From Rhodospirillales bacterium (GTDB taxonomy: Bacteria > Pseudomonadota > Alphaproteobacteria > Rhodospirillales > Shumkoniaceae), in the NCBI GenBank assembly GCA_018432935.1, contig JAHDSF010000025.1, positions 42,289 through 106,288 of the forward strand: a DNA stretch of 64,000 nucleotides, written 5' to 3'. Shown piece by piece: positions 42,729 through 51,524 of the stretch (within the stretch, counting starts at the first letter, position 1; every line of letters begins with the position of its first letter). Both the position numbers and the translations under genes were made by a program. A model generated the notes under the pieces. The model did not search any database. It was not told the origin of the DNA and saw nothing but the letters and a program-made list of their open reading frames with translations.

Positions 42729-44471
42729 ATGCCCGACGAACGCGCCGCCACCAGTGATCCGGACAGCCCCGCGAGGACCACGGCCTACCAGGTCCTCGCC
42801 CGCAAGTACCGTCCGCGCACCTTTGCCGACCTGATCGGGCAGCAGGCGATGGTCCGCACGCTGTCGAACGCGATCGCCGGCGGCCGCCTCGCCCACGCCT
42901 TCATGCTGACCGGCGTGCGCGGCATCGGCAAGACCAGCACCGCCCGCATCATCGCCCGCGCGCTCAACTGCGTGCAGGGCCCGACCATCGAGCCGTGCGG
43001 GACCTGCGAGCACTGCCGCGCCATCGCCGAGGACCGCCACCTCGACGTGATCGAGATGGACGCCGCCAGCCGCACCGGCGTCGACGAGATCCGCGAGCTG
43101 ATCGACGGCGTGCGCTATCGCCCCACCTCGGCGCGCTACAAGATCTACATCGTCGACGAAGTCCACATGCTCTCGCGCAACGCCTTCAACGCGCTCTTGA
43201 AGACGCTGGAGGAGCCGCCCGAGCACGTGAAGTTCATTTTCGCCACCACCGAGATCCGCAAGGTGCCGGTGACGGTGCTGTCGCGCTGCCAGCGCTTCGA
43301 TCTTCGGCGGATCGACGCTGAAACGCTGGCCGCCCACTTCCGCGGCATCGCCGAGCGCGAAGGCGCGACGCTGGAGGAGACGGCGCTGCACATGATCGCA
43401 CGCGCCGCCGACGGCAGCGTCCGCGATGGGCTCAGCCTGCTTGACCAGGCGATCTCGCATGGCGGCGGCACGGTCACCGCCGACCAGGTGCAGGGGATGC
43501 TCGGGCTCGCCGACCGGGTGCGCACCTTCGACCTCATGGAGACGCTGCTCGCGGGGAAGGCGCCGGAGGCGCTTGCCATCCTCGACGGCCTCTACGACGC
43601 CGGTGCCGATCCCGCGGTGGTGCTGGAGGACCTGCTCGAGCTCACGCATTGGCTGACCCGCATCAAGCTGGTGCCGGCGGCGGCGACTGCGCCGGGGGTC
43701 CCCGAAGCCGAGCGGACCCGCGGCACCGCGATGGCCGAGGCTCTGGCCCTGCCGCACCTTGCCAGGAGCTGGCAGATGCTGCTCAAGGGCCTTTCCGAGG
43801 TGCGGATGGCCCCGGCCCCGCTGCAGGCGGCCGAGATGGTGCTGGTCCGGCTGGCCTACGCCGCCGATCTGCCGACTCCGGCGGAGGCGGTCGAGGCTCT
43901 CCGGCGCGGGGAGGCCCCCGCGCCCGCGGCCAAGGGGCCGCCGGGCCCTAGGCCGCCGCGCGCCGCCCTTCCGTCCGGCGGCGTCGCGGCTCCCGCGCCG
44001 AGGGCGGAGGTGGCCGAGTCGCCTGTTGCCGAGGACAAGCCCGATCCGCGTTCTTTCGCCGAGGTGGTCGATCTGGCCGGGCGCGAGCGCTCGATGATCC
44101 TGCAGGCGAACCTGGTCAGCAACGTCCACCTGGTCCGCTTCGAACCCGGACGCATCGAGTTCCGGCCCGAGCCGCTGGCGCCCCCGGATCTCGCGCAGCA
44201 GCTGGTGCGCTTCCTCAATGGCGCCACCCGGCGCACCTGGAGCGTCGTGGTGTCGCGCGAAGGCGGCGAGCAGACGCTCTCCGAACAGGCGCGCGCCGCC
44301 GACGCCGCCGCCCGCGCCGAAGCCGGCCGCCACCCGCTGGTCCAGGCGGTGCTGGCCGCCTTTCCCGGCGCCGAGGTCGAGAGCGTGCGATCGCTGGTGG
44401 CAGAAGGACCAGAGCCGGATGCGCCGATGGAGGACGACCCGCTCGATCCGGGCGAGGAGCCGTACGAGTGA
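42729..44471 (+). CDS. dnaX: DNA polymerase III tau/gamma subunit
   Basis: 580 residues, clamp-loader subunit. Walker A GVRGIGKT (62-69), a zinc finger of four Cys (about 81-96; EPCGTCEHC), DEVHMLS (Walker B), and SRC sensor (VLSRCQRF). The C-terminal third (from about 380, proline and alanine rich) holds the tau-specific region. A programmed frameshift is not obvious. The usual partners ybaB and recR do not follow; an MFS gene does. Confidence 0.96.
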   Translation: MPDERAATSDPDSPARTTAYQVLARKYRPRTFADLIGQQAMVRTLSNAIAGGRLAHAFMLTGVRGIGKTSTARIIARALNCVQGPTIEPCGTCEHCRAIAEDRHLDVIEMDAASRTGVDEIRELIDGVRYRPTSARYKIYIVDEVHMLSRNAFNALLKTLEEPPEHVKFIFATTEIRKVPVTVLSRCQRFDLRRIDAETLAAHFRGIAEREGATLEETALHMIARAADGSVRDGLSLLDQAISHGGGTVTADQVQGMLGLADRVRTFDLMETLLAGKAPEALAILDGLYDAGADPAVVLEDLLELTHWLTRIKLVPAAATAPGVPEAERTRGTAMAEALALPHLARSWQMLLKGLSEVRMAPAPLQAAEMVLVRLAYAADLPTPAEAVEALRRGEAPAPAAKGPPGPRPPRAALPSGGVAAPAPRAEVAESPVAEDKPDPRSFAEVVDLAGRERSMILQANLVSNVHLVRFEPGRIEFRPEPLAPPDLAQQLVRFLNGATRRTWSVVVSREGGEQTLSEQARAADAAARAEAGRHPLVQAVLAAFPGAEVESVRSLVAEGPEPDAPMEDDPLDPGEEPYE

Positions 44472-44532
44472 CGGCCGGGCGTGGCTTGCCCCGACCCAGG
44501 GGGACTGAACAGTGTCGCAGGGGGGCGACGAC

Positions 44533-45807
44533 ATGAAGGCGTTCGTGCGCTCGCACGCGGTTCTGCTGGTTCTGACGGGGATCTACGCCGCCAATTTCAT
44601 GGACCGCTCGGCGGTCGCGGTGGTGATCGAGCCGATGAAGGCCGATCTCGGCCTCAGCGACGGCGAGGCCGGTCTTGTGCAGTCGATCCTGTTGTTGTGC
44701 CTGCCGCTCCTGGTCATTCCCTGCGCCCTCTCGCTCGATCTCTGGAGCCGGCGGAAGATGATCTTCCTGGTCGCCATGATCTGGGGCCTGGGGGTCCTTT
44801 CGACCGGGCTGGCAGTCGGGTTCGCCACCCTGCTCGTCGCCCGCGCGGTGTGCTCGCTCGGCGAATCGACGTTCGGCGCCGGCAGCACGGCCTGGATCTC
44901 GATGACCTATCCCGCCGAGCGGCGCGCCAGCATGCTCGGCTTCTTCGCCCTGTCGGCGCCGCTTGGGATGGCGTTGGGCACCCTTTCGGGGGGCCTGCTG
45001 TTCTCGGCCACCGGGACCTGGCGCAGCCCGTTCTTCCTGGTCGCGGGACTGGGATTGGCGCTCGGCGCCTGCGTGCCGCTGCTCAAGGACTACGCGGCGC
45101 CGGCAGCAGCCGATTTCAAAACCTACGGCCGAGCCAGCCTGGGGCTGCTGCGCAACCGTACCCTGATCCTCGTCAGCCTGGCGACGGCTGCCTTCGGCTA
45201 CGTCAAGTTCTCCTATCAGGGCTGGGTTCCCGCCCTGCTGGTCCGCAGCTACGAGCTGGACAGCATGACCGCCGGCCTGCTGTTCACCGCAATGGTGCTG
45301 GCGGGAGCGCTGGGACCGGTGATCGGCGGCCGCATCGCCGACCTTGCGCAACGGCGGAGCGGGATCGGCCGACCCCTCTCGATCACCGGCTTCATGGCCC
45401 TGATCGTGGTCAGCAAAAGCGCGTTCTACGGCCTGATGGGCGTGCTGCCGCTGCCGGCCCTGGTGGTCCTCGGCATCCTCGACGGCATCATCACCATGGC
45501 CCCGGTGCCGGTCTACTTCTCGATCGTTCAGGACGTGGTGCCGGTGCGGCTGAAAAGCATGTCGGTGGGCGTGTTCGGGGTGATCGTCTTCCTGACCGGC
45601 GCCGCCTGGGGACCGATCGCGGTGGGTGCACTGTCCGACGCCCTCGGAGGGGGCGCCTCGGGTCTAAGGCTGGCGATGCTGTCGAACGTGGCGGTCGGCA
45701 TCGCCGGGGTGCTGCTGTACGCCGCCTGCTGCCGCTCGTACATGGCCGACAAGGCGGGAGCGACCGACCCAGGCCCGGTCCCCGCTCCGACGCCAGTACC
45801 TGCATAG
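44533..45807 (+). CDS. MFS transporter, spinster-like
   Basis: 424 residues with 12 predicted helices. The N-terminus (LTGIYAANFMDRSAVAVVIEPMKADLGLSD) and the motif-A region ALSLDLWSRRKMI fit the spinster or sugar-phosphate MFS branch. ATG 44533 is preceded by a GGGGGG run; a GTG at 44512 gives seven extra residues. The N-terminal half ends near GGRIADLA. Substrate unknown. It follows dnaX by 61 bases. Confidence 0.82.
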   Translation: MKAFVRSHAVLLVLTGIYAANFMDRSAVAVVIEPMKADLGLSDGEAGLVQSILLLCLPLLVIPCALSLDLWSRRKMIFLVAMIWGLGVLSTGLAVGFATLLVARAVCSLGESTFGAGSTAWISMTYPAERRASMLGFFALSAPLGMALGTLSGGLLFSATGTWRSPFFLVAGLGLALGACVPLLKDYAAPAAADFKTYGRASLGLLRNRTLILVSLATAAFGYVKFSYQGWVPALLVRSYELDSMTAGLLFTAMVLAGALGPVIGGRIADLAQRRSGIGRPLSITGFMALIVVSKSAFYGLMGVLPLPALVVLGILDGIITMAPVPVYFSIVQDVVPVRLKSMSVGVFGVIVFLTGAAWGPIAVGALSDALGGGASGLRLAMLSNVAVGIAGVLLYAACCRSYMADKAGATDPGPVPAPTPVPA

Positions 45808-45831
45808 GGGTCAGGACTTTCTTCCTCCGGG

Positions 45832-45885
45832 TGTGACGCAGCTCACAGAGCTTCCGGTCGATTTGCCTAAAATTCCCGGCAAATC
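45832..45885 (+). promoter_or_regulatory. CRP-type site, -10 box and overlapping inverted repeat
   Basis: A perfect CRP-type site TGTGA-N6-TCACA lies at 45832-45847. A -10-like TAAAAT lies at 45868-45873; a start near 45880 would put the CRP site centre at about -41, as in class II CRP promoters. Over the -10 and start lies a perfect dyad GATTTGCC-N10-GGCAAATC (45860-45867, 45878-45885), spaced like a repressor operator. The gene at 45901 follows, with GGAG at 45892-45895. Activator binding is inferred from the match alone. Confidence 0.65.
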
Positions 45886-45900
45886 CGCTCCGGAGCAAGA

Positions 45901-46260
45901 ATGGGCCTGCCGTACTTCCAGGGGATCCATGACGAAACGATCCGGCTCGCGTTCGCCAGGGAGGAAGCCCGCATCCTGCGCGAGGAGATGCAGGCGGCCG
46001 CCAGGGTGGCGCCGCGTTGGCTCTTGGCGGCGGTGCTTTGCACGGCGCTGTTGCTGGTCTGCCTCGCGGCCGCCCGGCCGCTCGGGTCTGCCGCCTTCAG
46101 CCTGCTCGACTTCGTGCTCCTGCCGGTCGCCGCCTATACCGCTTTGATCCAGTTCGTCCAGGCGCGCCGCCGGCTGCGCGACCTGACGCGGCAGAGCGAA
46201 GAGCACAAGGACTTCCTGCGCCGCCACGGCCGCGACCCCGAGGAGTTCTACGGCGCCTGA
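45901..46260 (+). CDS. Small two-helix membrane protein, unknown
   Basis: 119 residues. A basic/acidic amphipathic N-terminal stretch (about 15-35) is followed by two membrane helices (about 40-58 and 68-85) and a charged C-terminal tail (QARRRLRDLTRQSEEHKDFLRRHG). I do not recognise a family. The ribosome site GGAG (45892-45895) is well placed. A perfect CRP-type site and a separate dyad operator lie in front, so expression is probably strongly regulated. It converges with the DASS transporter gene, 30 bases away. Confidence 0.7.
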   Translation: MGLPYFQGIHDETIRLAFAREEARILREEMQAAARVAPRWLLAAVLCTALLLVCLAAARPLGSAAFSLLDFVLLPVAAYTALIQFVQARRRLRDLTRQSEEHKDFLRRHGRDPEEFYGA

Positions 46261-46290
46261 ACCCTCCCTGCCGGCGCGCAAGCGGCGGGG

Positions 46291-47859
46291 CTACCGCGGG
46301 GCGGCCCAGCCCGGCACCACGCCGACCTGGACCCCGAACGCCAGCTCGAGCATCGTATAAGCGAACGCCACGATCAGCACGAGCGAGGCGACGTTGAGCC
46401 ACGTCCCGGCGCGCATCATCTGCGACACCGTAAGGTAGCCCGGAAGGCAGACCATCGCGTTGGGAGGCGTGGCGCACGGCAACCCGAAAACGCAGCTTGC
46501 CCCGAGCGCAGCGGGAATGGCGAGCATGATCGGGTTCTCGCCGAGGCTGATCGCCAGCGCCGCGACCAGCGGAAGGAAGGCTGCGGCGGCGGCCGTGTTG
46601 CTGGTGACGTGGCTGATCGCCATTACGGTCAGCGCGACCGCCAGCATGATCAGTGCGGTGGGAACACCCTCCAGCGCCCGCATCGCCTGGGCGATCGTCG
46701 CCGACAACCCGCTGTCGTTGATCGCGGCGCCGAGGCTGAGGCCGCCTCCGAACAGCAGCAACACCCCCCACGGCAGGCCCTTGGTGTCGGACCACTCGAG
46801 CAGAAAGACGCCGCGCCTGGGATGGACCGGAACGACGAAGCAGACGATCGCGGCGACCACGGCGATCGCCGGATCCGAGAGCGGGATCATCGGCAGCCAG
46901 TCCGCAAGCAGGGGACGGAAGATCCAGCAGGCCGCGGTGCAGAAGAAGACCGCGGCGACAATCTTCTCGCCCCGCGAGACCGGCCCCAGTGACCGCACCT
47001 CGCGCTCGATGATCTGATCGGCGCCGGTCATGTCGATGTCCCGCAGCCGGAAGGTCAGTCGGGTCAGCACCAGCCAGGCGATTGCCAGCAGGACCGTGGC
47101 CAAGGGGAACGCGAACATCAGCCAGTCGGCGAAGCCGATCGTGACGTGGTAGGTCGCCTGGAAGTACCCCGCCAGCAGGGCGTTCGGAGGCGTTCCGATC
47201 AGGGTGCCAAGGCCGCCGATGCTGGAGGCGTAGGCGATGCCGAGCAGGAGGGCCGGCGCGAACAGGCTGCGTTTCGCCGCGCCTCCGCCCTTGTCGTCGG
47301 CAAGCAGAGAGATCACCGAAAGGCCGATCGGGAGCATGAGGGCGGCGGTCGCGGTGTTGCTGACCCACATCGAGAGGAACGCCGTCGCCAGCATGAACCC
47401 GCCGACCAGGGCGCTGGGATTGTTGCCGACGCAGCGCAGGATCGTCAGCGCCATGCGCCGGTGCAGGTTCCACCGTTCCATGGCGATCGCGATGACGAAA
47501 CCGCCCAGGAACATGAAGATCAGGGGGTTCGCGAACTGCACCGCGGCCTTGTCGATCGAGGAGACGCCGGCGAGCGGGAAGAGCGCGAGCGGCAAGAGCG
47601 ACGTCACCGCCAACGGCACGGCCTCGAGGATCCACCAGATCGCCATCAGCAGGGCGACGGCGCCGGCCATCCAGGCCTTGTGCGCCACCCCTTCCGGGGC
47701 TCCGGCCAGAAGCATGACGAGAAACACCCCCGAGCCGCCCACGAGCCCGAGGCCTCGGCGCAGGAACTCGGCCCGTTTGGCCGGGTCGATCCTGACCGCA
47801 GCGACCGATGCGGCCGGTTCGGACGGCAGCGCCTTGGAAGCGACGTCGATCGTCGTCAT
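46291..47859 (-). CDS. DASS/SLC13 family sodium-coupled dicarboxylate symporter
   Basis: 522 residues and about 12 helices. The two Ser-Asn-Thr signatures of the family are present (VSNTATAALMLPIG and TSNTAAAAAFLPLV), which bind substrate carboxylate and sodium. Neighbouring motifs GTPPNALLAGYF and ATPPNAMVCLPGYL agree. Likely substrates are succinate, malate, citrate or sulfate-like anions. ATG 47859 has GGAGAG upstream; the longer frame to 48087 is not conserved. A 292-base gap to dcuC contains a palindrome. Confidence 0.92.
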   Translation of the reverse strand: MTTIDVASKALPSEPAASVAAVRIDPAKRAEFLRRGLGLVGGSGVFLVMLLAGAPEGVAHKAWMAGAVALLMAIWWILEAVPLAVTSLLPLALFPLAGVSSIDKAAVQFANPLIFMFLGGFVIAIAMERWNLHRRMALTILRCVGNNPSALVGGFMLATAFLSMWVSNTATAALMLPIGLSVISLLADDKGGGAAKRSLFAPALLLGIAYASSIGGLGTLIGTPPNALLAGYFQATYHVTIGFADWLMFAFPLATVLLAIAWLVLTRLTFRLRDIDMTGADQIIEREVRSLGPVSRGEKIVAAVFFCTAACWIFRPLLADWLPMIPLSDPAIAVVAAIVCFVVPVHPRRGVFLLEWSDTKGLPWGVLLLFGGGLSLGAAINDSGLSATIAQAMRALEGVPTALIMLAVALTVMAISHVTSNTAAAAAFLPLVAALAISLGENPIMLAIPAALGASCVFGLPCATPPNAMVCLPGYLTVSQMMRAGTWLNVASLVLIVAFAYTMLELAFGVQVGVVPGWAAPR

Positions 47860-48091
47860 GGTCCACTCTCCGTCAGCCACATGCCTCACGAGAACGCCAG
47901 CGCCTGGCGTCCCGTCCCAGCATGGGCCTCCCTGGAGAGTGGGTGCTCTGGGGCCCCCGAATCGCGCGTTGTCCGCGTCTTGCCGCTGCGGGGCAACAGC
48001 CCGCAAATCCGGAACTCGAGCATGCAACCGATAGCACGCACCCGCCGCCGCCGCAACGACGATGGGCTGCATCCCACCATACTTCATGTTA

Positions 48092-48123
48092 AGCCGCGCG
48101 GCTTCACGTGAAGCCGCGCGGCT
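48092..48123. repeat. 32-base perfect palindrome downstream of dcuC
   Basis: Two copies of the self-complementary 12-mer AGCCGCGCGGCT (48092-48103, 48112-48123) flank TCACGTGA (48104-48111). The whole is a perfect palindrome: as RNA, a 14-base stem with a 4-base ACGT loop. It starts 28 bases after the dcuC stop on the minus strand and is probably a terminator or processing hairpin; there is no T tract. Confidence 0.8.
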
Positions 48124-48151
48124 GGAGTACCGCCGACGGGAGAGGGCGCGA

Positions 48152-49525
48152 TCAGACGAAGATCACGCTGTAGAGGATCATCGCCACCAGGCCGCCGCCC
48201 ACCGGGATCACCGTGCGCCGGACGATCTCGAACGGCGTGCATTGCCCGGCATCGCTGACCGCGATGATGACGCCCGCCACCGGCGACATCGAGCGGGCGA
48301 GGCCCGCGGCCAGCTGCATCGGCAGCAGCATGGCGACGGCGTGGACGCCGAGCTTGGCGGCGATGGTCGGGGTCAGGCTGGCGAACGAGAAGAACGCGGC
48401 CACGCCGGAACCGGTGATGATGGCCGTCGCCGACACCATGGCGCACATCAGAAGCGTCATGACGGTGACCCCGAGGCCGCCCTCGTGGACCGCGGCAATC
48501 ATGAAATCGACGGCGCCGATGGTCTTGAGGCCGGCGGCGAACGTCTCGGCACAGATGATCAGGGTGACGATGCGGCCGAACATCCGTCCCATGCCTTCGA
48601 AGAAGACCATCATCCCCTTCAGGACGGTCCGCGCGTCCCGGATGCGGACCGTTTCGCACAGCAGGCCCAGCAGCATGCCGATCAGCATGGCGGTGACGAC
48701 ATCCATCTTGATGCCGGAGACGAGGAGCTTGCTGAACACCAGGATCAGGGTCAACGGCACCATCGGCAGCAGGGCGTAGAGCGCCGGCACCTCTTTCAAG
48801 GCGGCGGCAGCGGGCGCCTCGCTGATGTCCTCCATCCGAACGACATGGCCGTCCCGGCGATCGAAGTGGCGGGCGGTCAGGTAGGTGAGAACGGAGATCA
48901 CGATCACGGTGACCACGCCGACCGGGATCTGGTAGTGGGCGAAGTAGATCGCCGGATCGAGGCCGGCGGTCTTGGCCGCCAGGTTGGCGGTGCCGGACGC
49001 CGGACCCAGGTCGAGCACCGCGGTGGTGCCGATCATCGCCGCCGCCGCCGCGCGACTGACGCCGAGGCGGACCAGGGTGGGATAGAAAGTGACCAGCAGC
49101 AGCATGGCCAGACCCGCCGCGCTGGGAATGAAGATGTTGAGCACCTGCCCCACCGCGTAGCCCAGGGCAAGCACGACGTAGGGGGCCTTGAGCAGCTTGA
49201 GCGGTCCGATGCAGACGCCGACCATCGCATCGGTGGCGCCGATATGGTCCATGTACTTGGCGAAGCCCCCCGCGGCCATGATGATCATGCCGATGCCCGC
49301 GACCTGTGCCAGCATCGATCCGCGGACGTAATCGAAGATGTCGAAGCCCACCCAGCCGGTGGATTTCGCCTTGGGAAAGAGGATCGACGTCTCGGGAAAG
49401 ACGACGACGGTGGCTGCGAGCAGGAACAGCCCCGCCAGCAGCAGCACCGCATGGGGCTGGTACTTCTTGATGATGAGCCACGCGACGACGGCCGTTACCG
49501 CCAATCCGATCACAAATCCGGTCAT
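48152..49525 (-). CDS. dcuC: C4-dicarboxylate carrier, DcuC family
   Basis: 457 residues, about 12-14 membrane helices. The sequence has the DcuC pattern: PHAVLLLAGLFLL, GGFAKYMDHIGATDAM, and the conserved C-terminal SPVAGVIIAVS. It moves succinate, fumarate or similar acids across the inner membrane. ATG 49525 has AGGAGG 7 bases upstream. It follows the alpha/beta hydrolase gene by 50 bases, and both are likely under the divergent LysR regulator. Confidence 0.88.
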   Translation of the reverse strand: MTGFVIGLAVTAVVAWLIIKKYQPHAVLLLAGLFLLAATVVVFPETSILFPKAKSTGWVGFDIFDYVRGSMLAQVAGIGMIIMAAGGFAKYMDHIGATDAMVGVCIGPLKLLKAPYVVLALGYAVGQVLNIFIPSAAGLAMLLLVTFYPTLVRLGVSRAAAAAMIGTTAVLDLGPASGTANLAAKTAGLDPAIYFAHYQIPVGVVTVIVISVLTYLTARHFDRRDGHVVRMEDISEAPAAAALKEVPALYALLPMVPLTLILVFSKLLVSGIKMDVVTAMLIGMLLGLLCETVRIRDARTVLKGMMVFFEGMGRMFGRIVTLIICAETFAAGLKTIGAVDFMIAAVHEGGLGVTVMTLLMCAMVSATAIITGSGVAAFFSFASLTPTIAAKLGVHAVAMLLPMQLAAGLARSMSPVAGVIIAVSDAGQCTPFEIVRRTVIPVGGGLVAMILYSVIFV

Positions 49526-49575
49526 CGTTTCCTCCTGCGCAGGTCGTTCTTGGTTTTTTGCGCGGCAACAGGGCT

Positions 49576-50415
49576 TCAGTCGTTTGCGGGCGTCGGACCT
49601 CCGACCCCGAGAAACGCTCCGACGACGGCGTTGTACGCCGCCGGGTCCTCCAGGTAGGGCGCGTGGCCGAGGCCGGGCAGCGTCACGTGACGCGCCGACG
49701 GCGTCAAAGAGCGCAGGGCTTCGGTCAAGGTCGGCTTGACGACCGGATCGCGGCCGCCGGTGACGACCAGGATCGGCATCGTCAGGCGCGGCAGGATCGG
49801 GCGATTGTCGGCCAGCTGCAGCATCCGCGTGGAGCAGCGGATCCCCTCGGGACGGACCTCGGCGGCGATGCGGGCGGCAAGCTCCATCGGCTCGCCCGGT
49901 GCCGTGCCGGCGGGAAACAGACCGCGGGCGCGGATCCGCCCGTATTCCGCGCCGCCCAGGGTGGCCAGCTCGCGCACCCGTTCGGCGATGCGCGGCTGCA
50001 CCGGGCTGTCTGCGGGCTCCCCGTATCCCGGGTGCGAGCACGACAGAACAAGATGCGTCACCCGATCGGGGCGGCGGGCGGCCAGGCGGGCCGCCACCAC
50101 GCCGCCCATCGAATGGCCGACCAGGGCGAACCGCGCGCAGCCCAGATGATCCAGCAGTTCGGCGAGCGTTTCGGCAAACACGTCGACATCCGGCGCGACC
50201 GCCTCGGAGCGGCCGAACCCGGGCGCGTCCCAGGCGACCACTTGCCCCGGGAAGCAGGGGTACTGCCGGACCCAGCTCATGGAGTTGCCCGCCAGACCGT
50301 GCAGAAAGACCACCGCCGGTCCTTGGCCCACACTTCGATACGACAGCTCGCCCCGAGACAACGTCGCCACCTGCAGGGGAGGACAGGACTTCAGAAGCTC
50401 TTCGGTGGACACCAT
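49576..50415 (-). CDS. Alpha/beta hydrolase
   Basis: 279 residues. Nucleophile elbow GHSMGG (Ser), Asp in VTGGRDPVV and His in GLGHAPY give a complete catalytic triad; the oxyanion motif VFLHGLAGN is present. It resembles 3-oxoadipate enol-lactonase and meta-cleavage hydrolases, but I cannot assign the substrate. The upstream region has a strong run of purines (GAGGGAGGGGG). First gene of a hydrolase-dcuC pair divergent from the LysR gene, suggesting it makes or processes a carboxylate moved by DcuC. Confidence 0.87.
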   Translation of the reverse strand: MVSTEELLKSCPPLQVATLSRGELSYRSVGQGPAVVFLHGLAGNSMSWVRQYPCFPGQVVAWDAPGFGRSEAVAPDVDVFAETLAELLDHLGCARFALVGHSMGGVVAARLAARRPDRVTHLVLSCSHPGYGEPADSPVQPRIAERVRELATLGGAEYGRIRARGLFPAGTAPGEPMELAARIAAEVRPEGIRCSTRMLQLADNRPILPRLTMPILVVTGGRDPVVKPTLTEALRSLTPSARHVTLPGLGHAPYLEDPAAYNAVVGAFLGVGGPTPAND

Positions 50416-50505
50416 CCCCCTCCCTCGCCGGCTTCGGCTCCGAGAAAACGTCGGCAGCGCAGCACGTCATCCGTTCTATCGTCGCTGCGAGAATTCCGGA
50501 ATTGC

Positions 50506-50527
50506 ATAGAGTCTATTAGTTGATAGA
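50506..50527. promoter_or_regulatory. Cluster of ATAGA/TCTAT half-sites (LysR box candidate)
   Basis: ATAGA (50506-50510), TCTAT (50512-50516) and ATAGA (50523-50527) lie in the divergent region, giving dyads ATAGA-G-TCTAT and TCTAT-N6-ATAGA. Another TCTAT is at 50475-50479. LysR-type regulators bind such AT-rich dyads between their own gene and the target. Confidence 0.45.
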
Positions 50528-50558
50528 ATTTTGTAATGTATCGACGATGGGATCCGCC

Positions 50559-51509
50559 ATGAACATCAAGGCACTGCGCGCGTTCCGTGCCGTCGCGACC
50601 GAGGGTTCGGTGATCGGCGCCTCGCGCGCCATGAACCTCAGCCAGCCTGCGGTCAGCCGGCTGCTCGCCCTGCTCGAGGCGGAGCTGCGTCTCACCCTGT
50701 TCCATCGCGTCCGCCGGCGCCTGATCCTGACCGACGAGGGCCGCGCCTTCGTGCGGGAGGCCGGCCGCATCCTCGCGAACCTCGACGAGATCCCCCGCAT
50801 CGCCGACGAGATCCGCGCCAGCCGGGTCAAGCGGCTTCGCGTCGTCAGCATGCCGCGGACGGCGTTGAGCGTGGTCTGCCCCGCCGTCGCCCGCATCGCC
50901 CGCGAGCATCCCGACGTCGAGATCTCGCTCGACCTGCGGACTCGACGCGACCTCGAACTGTGGATCGGCGGCAAGGAGTACGACATCGGTTTCGGCAACG
51001 TGCCGGTGCTGCACCGCGCGGTGCGCTCGCTGCCCCTGGTCCGTGCCCGCCTCGAAGTCCTGCTGCCGGCCGCTCACCGGATGGCCGGCCGCGACCGGTT
51101 GAGCATCGAGGACTTGGCCGGCGAGGAAATCATCGCCCAGTTTCCCGGCCTGCTGCTGCGCAAGCAGATGGACGAGCTGTTCCACGCGAGCGAGATGCAG
51201 ACCCACTACCGCCTGCAGACCTCGTCCTCGCAGATGGCCAGCCACCTCGTCGCCAACGGCGCAGGGATTACCATCATCGACCGCCTCAGCGCGGCGACCC
51301 TCGACCCGCAGACGGTGGTGCTGCGTCCGCTCGAGCCGGCGCGCTGGGTCTCCTTTGGCGTCATCCTGCCGCAGGAGGACGAGGGCGAGCCCCTGGTCGA
51401 CCTGATGATCGCCCACCTGCGGCAGGAGATCGCCGCCCGGCTGGCCCCCGGCCTGGTCGAGCCGGCCGGCGGCGAATCACACACCCTGGTCCCGAGCAGC
51501 GCGCGGTGA
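50559..51509 (+). CDS. LysR family transcriptional regulator
   Basis: 316 residues. N-terminal winged helix-turn-helix (about 1-60; FRAVATEGSVIGASRAMNLSQPAVSRLL) and a periplasmic-binding-protein-like effector domain (about 90-300). ATG 50559 gives the canonical MNIKALRAF start; the frame begins at 50520. It is divergent from the hydrolase-dcuC pair, whose regulation is its likely job. The inducer is unknown, plausibly the hydrolase product or a dicarboxylate. Confidence 0.92.
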   Translation: MNIKALRAFRAVATEGSVIGASRAMNLSQPAVSRLLALLEAELRLTLFHRVRRRLILTDEGRAFVREAGRILANLDEIPRIADEIRASRVKRLRVVSMPRTALSVVCPAVARIAREHPDVEISLDLRTRRDLELWIGGKEYDIGFGNVPVLHRAVRSLPLVRARLEVLLPAAHRMAGRDRLSIEDLAGEEIIAQFPGLLLRKQMDELFHASEMQTHYRLQTSSSQMASHLVANGAGITIIDRLSAATLDPQTVVLRPLEPARWVSFGVILPQEDEGEPLVDLMIAHLRQEIAARLAPGLVEPAGGESHTLVPSSAR

Positions 51510-51524
51510 GGCGGTCGCGACGGA

